A stretch of DNA of 64,000 bases from Watersipora subatra (Eukaryota > Bryozoa > Gymnolaemata > Cheilostomatida > Watersiporidae), in contig NC_088711.1 of assembly GCF_963576615.1 (NCBI RefSeq), forward strand, positions 11,092,869 to 11,156,868, in the 5' to 3' direction. This document shows, piece after piece, positions 38,801-47,800 of this stretch. How positions within the stretch are numbered: position 1 is the stretch's first letter; the number at the start of each line of letters is the position of its first letter. A model generated the notes under the pieces. That model was not told the origin of the DNA and searched no databases. It saw only the letters and a list, made by a program, of their open reading frames with translations. The position numbers were made by a program, and so were the translations under genes.

Positions 38801-41800
38801 TGAAGAGATGCATAAGCCAATTAAATATTAACTTACACACAATTTTAGTAGATTCTATCAAAATCTATCGAAATTTTTCTATTATTTGAAACTGTTTTTG
38901 ATGTTTGGGATGATGGGACAGCCAGGATGTTTCAAGACTAAAATCAACAAAACTTGATTGTGGCTTAAACACTCAGAAGAAAAATACGTGCCGAAATGTC
39001 ATTACAAGTTGTGCAGCTGCCTGTCTTGCCTCTCTTTCGCTATTTATATCGGCTATTGCGTCACGCGTCTCTATTCCGTCAGTTTCTTCAACAAAGGACA
39101 ACTATAGATGCAATATTTCGCTTGAATCTGAGAATTTTAATCGCGATCAAGTTTGGACGATTTTAATCTTGAAACATCCTGGCAATCAGATCCCCTGAAA
39201 CATCAAAAACAATCACAAATGATAGAAAAATATGGATACTTCCTGATTAAATCTACAAAAATTTTGTGTTCAATTTTGCGACAAGGTCATAAATTAATAA
39301 CAAAAACTAAGGATGACAAGTACATTAACTAGTAGCAACGATAGTAAATGGTGTATCATGAAGCTGGTATTCTGCTGCAGACTATGTGCGGGAATGCACA
39401 GCTGCTGGAGACTTTGAAGATCTCTGCAACTGTTACCAGTTCTACAAGTGCAATCATAATGGAGCTACTGCTGTGATAGTCCCTTGTGCGTCCGGAACCA
39501 TATACGATGGCTCCATATGTAACTGGCCACGTAATGTAGCTGCAGACGAGTGTGACCAGGTAATAATGAGTCTTAGTCAAAAGTATTCGTGTGGAAATGT
39601 GTTGTCATGAGTAGGAGTGAATGGATACCAGGAAACCTCAAGGGATTATGAACAGGTTAGAGTGTGACCAGGTAGCAGTGAGACTAGATAGCAATTAGAC
39701 TAGGTAGAGGTGTAACCAGGTAGCAGTGTTACTGGATAGCAGTGTGACCGGGTAAGAGCGTGACCAGGCAGGGGCACACTCAGGGTGCGATCACGTCACG
39801 ATACAATCATATGGGAGTGTCATCAGGGCGAGTCAATGATTGGAGCTCTGTTACTCTCATAGACTATAGTCTAATAGTGTCTGTTCTTTTATAAACATCA
39901 TAAGGAAATACTAATGTCTGTTGGACTTTTTTTATGAGACAATTTTCTAGGTGTCTTTTATTTGTCCACGAATTCGCATCACAAATAGATGGTCTGGTAT
40001 AAATGATAGCTTTTACAAAATATCAGATGTTTTCTGGTAAAAAAATATATCTTTGTTCTACTATTTGGAAAAAATGGTATACATGTAAATGATATAATTT
40101 GGACAGAAGTGAGATGCTTACGATTACCTTGTATGGTCTCTTGTAGCCAACTTATCCAACAGTTCCTACAACTACCCCCGTTACAACCGCTTCACCTGCT
40201 GATACCAGTGCACCTAGTGTAACATCTTCCAATGATCAGAATGCTCCTGGCACCGTTGTGTATGTCGTTCCTTCAGAACCAGAGACCATTACACAGCCAG
40301 AGGTCACTACTCCAAAACTGCCCGATTTGGTTAAAGGTTTGTTTTGTTCACAGGTCCTAAGACCTTGTAAACCTGTGTGAGTAAAAATAAACCTGGCATT
40401 TAAAGGACAGTAGGTTATAGTAAGACTAAGGTACCTAATATGGTAATTTCTGCACTTAGTTGTTGATACTCCGGCCTTGACATAGACCGTTATCTTTGCT
40501 ATTGACGTTATATCAACTTCTTTGCTATTGACGTTATATCTACTTCTTTGCTATTGACGTTATATCAACTTCTTTGCTTTTGAATACATCTTACTGATAT
40601 CTGGTTCCCACTGCACACTATTCAAGCACTGTATAGACTGGTAACTGAGGAGATGAGTGCAAATATTCGTGTAATAGACACTCTGGGCATGTCATATCAG
40701 ACCATAAGGGATGTTAGACTTTGTGAAACTTTCTCATTCACTTGGAACATGTAAACCCTGACGGAGTCAGGTGCTGTCTCTGTCTCTATGGGTTGAGATA
40801 CTTGTATTTGCTATATTAAAATGAATGCTGAACATTCTAAGAATTTGATAATTTCTTGATAAATTTTTTAAAATTATTTATTAATTGCAATTACAAATTA
40901 AATATTTCATAGCCTACCAACACTCAACTGCTTATGTAAAACATTTCAAGGAAAAATACTTTCCATGTAGATGTCCCAAACATACATAAAGTCTGTCGTT
41001 TTGAATAATTAAATAAGGGTTTCCTTAAAGCTGTCTGTTCCGCCACTCATGCTGCCCCTTCATCTATGCATAGTGAATGTAAGTTCTCATTGTGAACAAA
41101 AATTAGTTCTAAAAACAAGTCATTGCATTCATCTTCACCTCCACAATGTTTTCCCTGACCCTGTTATTCTGGCTAGAGCAGTTAGATTAGACAGCAATAA
41201 GTAAACTTATGTGTGATTAGGAGGAAAATGCAATTTGAATCAGGTTGGTCTATATACATATATAGACACACATAAACATACATATAATATATTTCTATAT
41301 ATACATGTATATATAGAAAAATATATGACCATGTCATACTATTACTGTATACAGCGGAGACTTGAAACGAGTAAGAACTACTAAGCTTATGTGTACATAC
41401 ATCTTATCTTTTTTGACAAAAGATTAAAATAGTTAACGATTCAAGGGAGACTTGATACAGTTCACTTAATACAATTACTATGATGTTTTGAGTAATATTC
41501 AGTGTGGACCAGACCTTGGAGTGTAAGACTTGTTTTTTATGTTAATCCACATTTTTTGCTAGCATTGTTGATGACCTTGACAAATATCCTATAAAAGCTG
41601 GTAATGGCAGTGATTTGACACGAGTTGTCTTATGGTAGCTCCATGGAAGAGAGTGTGCTACATAACCAATATGGCGGCTGATCGACCGACCGGTGCCAGA
41701 TTTACACCCGCCTATGTAGATCCTATGCTGTGCACCCATGTCGTCCTCGGTTATGCTGCCATACAGAGCAATATCTTGCGGCAGACAGGATATTCCGATG

Positions 41801-44800
41801 ACGGTAGGTTGAGTAATACTTTAGATCCTTGTTCTTTTACTAGTGACTGCCAAATATCAAATAATTTGTTATCTGGTCCATTTTCTCTCTTTGTCTATTG
41901 AATCACCTTGAGCAGCATGGAGGTAGTTGTACAAGGTTATCGGTTGAATTCTTGGCCGGTCAAGCTGTTGGCTTTTTGACTCAAAATTAAATTATCTCCG
42001 GGAATCGTTCTTTGTGTGCTGTGAGGTTTGCCAGATAGCTAGGAAACTCGGAATAATTATTCAGTGACAGCTAGTGTGTTTTCCTTGTAGTGAAATGTCA
42101 TAACGCAACTGAATCGGTTGTATTGCTCTGTTACGCTTTCTTTAGAAGACAACTCCTTGTTTATGACTTTTGTTAAGATTTGACGTAAAATATTGTACTT
42201 GGTCAATATTAATAGGTTTCTACCAATTAACAGAATTAGGAGTTGATCAGGCTATAATATGATGTCTATAGCTTTAGTATTTATATATAATGCAATGTCT
42301 TTCTTCACGTATGTCTAGAGATCTGCATTTGTCCTCTCCTGGATTTTTTAGCATTCCACAAACAGTTCTTGTAATGGTCGAGTGGTCTAAGGCTCTGCAC
42401 TGTGTTTGGATCAGTCTTTTTTCTATGAATACCTGTTTGATGCAGAAGTGGTAGAGACCTGGTAAAGGTTCTGAAATTCTTTGAACTGCTATGGTTCTGC
42501 TTCTGTTCTCTCCCTAATAATCTGGTTTTGAGTTATTTGGAAGCCTCAAAAGCAATGAATGAGATTTTCTGAATTGTTAAAAGACAATATGAGAATATTA
42601 TTCAAGTCATGATTATAACAGGACTTTTCAAACATAAAATTATTTTCTTTCTAGGAAAGTCTTTAGTCTCATCTGATAGTGAAATTCTTTTTAAATTTAG
42701 GCCACCCAAGCTCTGGGTCAAATCCTGTTTTTATTTACCATCAGCAAAATGCAGTGAGAAAGATAGAGGGCAATTGGTAGTGGTTTTTCTATTGATCTCT
42801 CCATTGATGGATCTCTCTATTGAAGGCTTTACACTTTGGCAAGTTCTACATTTCTGTTTTAAGGACTGGACACAAAGATAGTCTGCACATCACGACTTAC
42901 AACGAGAGAACGAGAAAGGCAGTTTATCATGAAGCTTTGCAATAAAAATATTTAGTATCAACCTGAAACCTTAAATTACCAAAATAAAATCATTAAATTT
43001 AGTTTGTAAGTAAAATTATAATAAAATTATTCATATTTTCTCTTTTTAAAACACAATTTTGAATAATTATTATTTTAAAAATATTAAAATATATATACTT
43101 ATGCAAAGTACAAACTAATCATTGAAATACTACTTGCATACCATTTTTTTATTTTAACTCTGCTAAAGCCTTTGTACCTTTGCATACTAATTATCTACAA
43201 ATATCAGAGTAAGAACACTTTTTCTGCAGAACACAGGCTATGGTTTGAGTCTCATAAAATGCATGAGGCATAAATGGTGTCAGGGCGAGTATCACATCTT
43301 AATTGTTCATGAGTTCAGTTAGCAAATCTAAACGAGGGAGATAGAGCTGGCTAGTGTTGATCTAACAAGGGTGCAATAAACAAAACTAACAAGTCAAAAT
43401 TGAGGTGAAAATATACATCAGTCTAGTCTGAATGTTGAGGTGGTTACACAGCTGACTCAAGGCATAGAACCTCCAACTGTAAGTTTGTGAATGAATGCAA
43501 GCTATATTTTATCTTCACTTCTGCACCTGGCAGCTTCTGCTCGCATGTGCTTGCTTAGAGCACAGTAGAAAAAATACAAATGCGCATGATATCTATTTTG
43601 CTACAGTAATGGGTTCTCTGCCAAATCGTTTACCCAAAATATGATGTTTTCAGGATAGATAAACAAAGCATGCAGCTGTGCTGGGCAGACTTTCTGCAGC
43701 AGATTATCATGTTCCATGAAAATTTGCTGAAGTTGCATGGAGTCATTCGCTTTGTATTATAAACTGCAATGAAATCGAGTGTTTTGACACGACAACTGAT
43801 TTTGGTTTGTTTTATTTCAGTGTTGATCTATGAACTGCTGGGACTTAAAAATCGAAACCCAAATGTAAAGGTTATGATTGGTGTGGGCGGACCCAACATG
43901 GATGCCTTAGGCTGGAATAATGCGACATCTAATGATGAGTCACTCGCCACCTTTGTGTACACAACGACCGAGTTTCTGAAACATTTGAGACTAGATGGTT
44001 TGGACATTGCCTGGTACTACCCAAACCCTGAGGGTAGGTACAGCCTTAGTTCTTTCTGTGGGCATCACACTTTGCCCTTATGTATTTCAAGATAGGACGG
44101 TAAGACTTTTTGATTGTCACGCCTATTCTTCTAAATATATTTCATTTGTGGAAAGTTCTTAAAGCTCGCTGCACAGTTCCAATATCAGTTTTATATAAAC
44201 AGCAGCAACAAAAATTCAAAATGTGCCAAATGTTTTTGCTTCAGAGCTAAACAAAAATTCACAACGCAAACACTCTGTTCCTCTCCCAAACAAGTTATTC
44301 CTAAATTTTTTTTATCTTACACAACAATCTGGGAAAATGAGGTTGCTACTGATACATTTTTTACCCTAGCGTACTCTAGTAGTGGAGTATTATGATAACT
44401 CTGTCTACGTTACGTATTGCTTTCTTCTTTTTTTCAAAAAAATCTTTTTCTAGTATTGGAACAAATCAAAATTATTTACATTTTTTATAATGGAAAAACT
44501 GTTGTGGATTTCACACAAATCGCTTTTCAAACCGTTTTCTCAAACGAATGATGATCAGCAACCGAAGTCGGACTTTATGGGATAAGTTTACCTGGTTTTG
44601 TGTCCATATCCATAAAAATCAACTTTGCCAATTTTAATTCTATTCAGCGTTTATTTAAAACACGGAAACAAAGTAAATGGTAGAAATAACTGGAATGAAA
44701 GCTGAGTGAACTATTAGATGGTGTCTTACAAAGGGCAGTTCACATTTCCTCTGTCCAATAATAATTATAATGATAATAATAATGATAATAATGATAATAA

Positions 44801-47800
44801 TGATAATAATGATAATAATGATAATAATGATAATAATGATAATAATGATAATAATGATAATAATGATAATAATGATAATAATGATAATAATGATAATAAT
44901 GATAATAATGATAATAATGATAATAATGATAATAATGATAATAATGATAATAATAATAATAATGATAATAATGATAATAATGATAATAATGATAATAATG
45001 ATAATAATGATAATAATGATAATAATGATAATAATGATAATAATAATAATAATGATAATAATAATAATAATAATAATGATAATAATAATAATAATGATAA
45101 TAATGATAATAATAATAATAATGATAATAATGATAATAATGATAATAATGATAATAATGATAATAATGATAATAATGATAATAATAATAATAATGATAAT
45201 AATAATAATAATGATAATAATGATAATAATGATAATAATGATAATAATGATAATAATAATAATAATGATAATAATGATAATAATAATAATAATGATAATA
45301 ATAATAATAATGATAATAATGATAATAATGATAATAATGATAATAATGATAATAATGATAATAATGATAATAATGATAATAATGATAATAATGATAATAA
45401 TGATAATAATGATAATAATGATAATAATAATAATAATGATAATAATGATAATAATGATAATAATGATAATAATAATGATAATAATGATAATAATGATAAT
45501 AATGATAATAATGATAATAATGATAATAATGATAATAATGATAATAATGATAATAATGATAATAATAATAATAATAATAATAATGATAATAATGATAATA
45601 ATGATAATAATAATAATAATGATAATAATGATAATAATGATAATAATAATAATAATGATAATAATGATAATAATGATAATAATGATAATAATGATAATAA
45701 TGAACAATATTACTTATGAATAGAAAGACGATTAATGACAGCTACAAACTTTCGCTTTTTTGTAATGCTTCAGGAGACGCACCAGTTGAAAAGAATCGGC
45801 TTTCTAGCTTGCTCGAGGCCTTCTACTTAGCATTTAATGCAGAGACTGCGAACCAGGAGTCGGAGAAGCTCATACTCTCCGCTTCTCTGTCTGGCGTCAG
45901 TACTGTGATCGCTCATTCGTATGACCTATCAACTATCTCAGGGTATGCACACCCAGACATCTATAGTTCTATTGTATTACCTATCAACTATCTCAGAGTA
46001 TGCACACCCAGACATTTATAGTTCTATTGTATGACCTATCAACTATCTCAGGGTATGCACACCCAGACATCTATAGCTCTATTGATTTGGAGTTCATGGC
46101 TCACTTGCTAAGCTGTAGTTTAGGATTAGAGCGTCAAAGGATTCTATCAGTATCACCACTGAAAGATGGGAAATTATGGGATTCATCTGCTCCTACCTAC
46201 TCATAAGATTTTATTATTAATGGTCTTGCAATACAATTAGAGAAAATGCATTATTTATAAGAGAATTTGCTACTCGGTCATGATTGCCATCAGTAATGTA
46301 TGTCTCCCACCATCACTGCTCACGGCTTTAGACTGCTGACTGTTTGGTAATAATGATAATGATGGTAATAACTTTTCCAGTTTAGAGACAATTAGTTACT
46401 CCATGCATTGCAGGCTTGTAGACTTCGTCAACTTGATGTCCCTGGACTTGAGTTCGATAGATGATGAAATAACTGCTCATCATGCTCCTCTCTACTGCGA
46501 GACTGGTGACTGTGTGGTATGTCAACCATTGACCTCTTGCTTTACAGCTTTGTCTTTTTATGTTGGCATAAAACTGCAATTCAGCTATCTTAGCAACCCT
46601 CAGCAATGCCATGAACAGTAGCTTCTAATTACATAAACGATACCTTTTCTCTGTTGCCAAACCAGTAGTCATCTTCTCTATGTTGTATATAATGTCATGA
46701 TTAGTTGAACCAAACTGCATAAACTACACTTTTTTCCATTACTAAACTAGTGGTTGTCTTCTCTTTGTTGTTAAGAGAAGACAACCACCATTCATGATAT
46801 CCTATGCTACTATTCATAAGATGTCATCAATGGCAACCCCTGGTTACATAAACTATATCTGATCTCTGGTTACATTAAATTTCCTTTCTCTCATGCACCA
46901 GACCAGTGGTTGTCTTCCCTATGTTGAATAGAATGTCATAAACAGTAACACCTGGTTACATAAGCTATACATGTATTTTCTCTCTGATTACATACAATGT
47001 CCCTTCTCCTCTATACCAGACCAGTAGTTGACTTCTCTAAGGTGTATGGAATTCTCATAACGTATACATTAAACACTTTAAATGTAAGTTGTTACTTACG
47101 TTTGTCTCATCAAATTGTACCTCTAGCATCTAGTAACCTTATTTATCCTGCATGCAGCCAAGATCACTCCGAATGTTGGTCCATGTTGGCTATATCTATC
47201 AATTGTTCAAACTTTTCCTAACCGATTCAGTATTTGAGTGTTTAATTTTATGTTCCTTTTAAGCTTGTCTCGTGTGGTCTCTGAAACAATGTCACATAGC
47301 ATTAGAGCCATTCCAAAATTGACTTTGAATATGTAAAGGTATTAAACTTCATTTTGAGCATTTCAAATCCGTTAAATATGTTTAAGTATAACATTTTAAA
47401 TGTAGGTGTTACTTTTTCTACTAACAAGTTAGTAGGTATTTGTAATAATAATAAATATTACTCCATAAATATTAATAGTATTACTCCAGTAATATAATAG
47501 TATAATATATAATAATATAAAGTATAGGACTGTATTTCTACTGAACATAAAAACTTATACATTAAAGAACTTTTCCTTTTTCGTTATGCACTAGTAGTGA
47601 CCTCGGAGATGCATGGATTTCTTTCATATTCGATAAGATAGTTCGTAGGTGGGTGTTTAGGCAGAATTTCAGAAGCTAGATGGAGTTTTGAAATCATTTA
47701 TTTTTAGAGACTTGAAAGAAGGCGCAGATGATATGCATGGGAAGTTTGTATAAACTCAGGCAGAATGTGTGGAAGTGCATAACATTTACGCAGACTAACA

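Noticed and set aside
42373..42470. tRNA gene
   Set aside because: Only the 5' half resembles a tRNA; no B box or closing stem seen, so a relic or SINE.
44655..45723. Open frames of 317-350 codons (poly-Ile, poly-Asn/Asp, poly-Ile/Met)
   Set aside because: Direct products of the AAT/GAT microsatellite in an intron, open in several frames at once.
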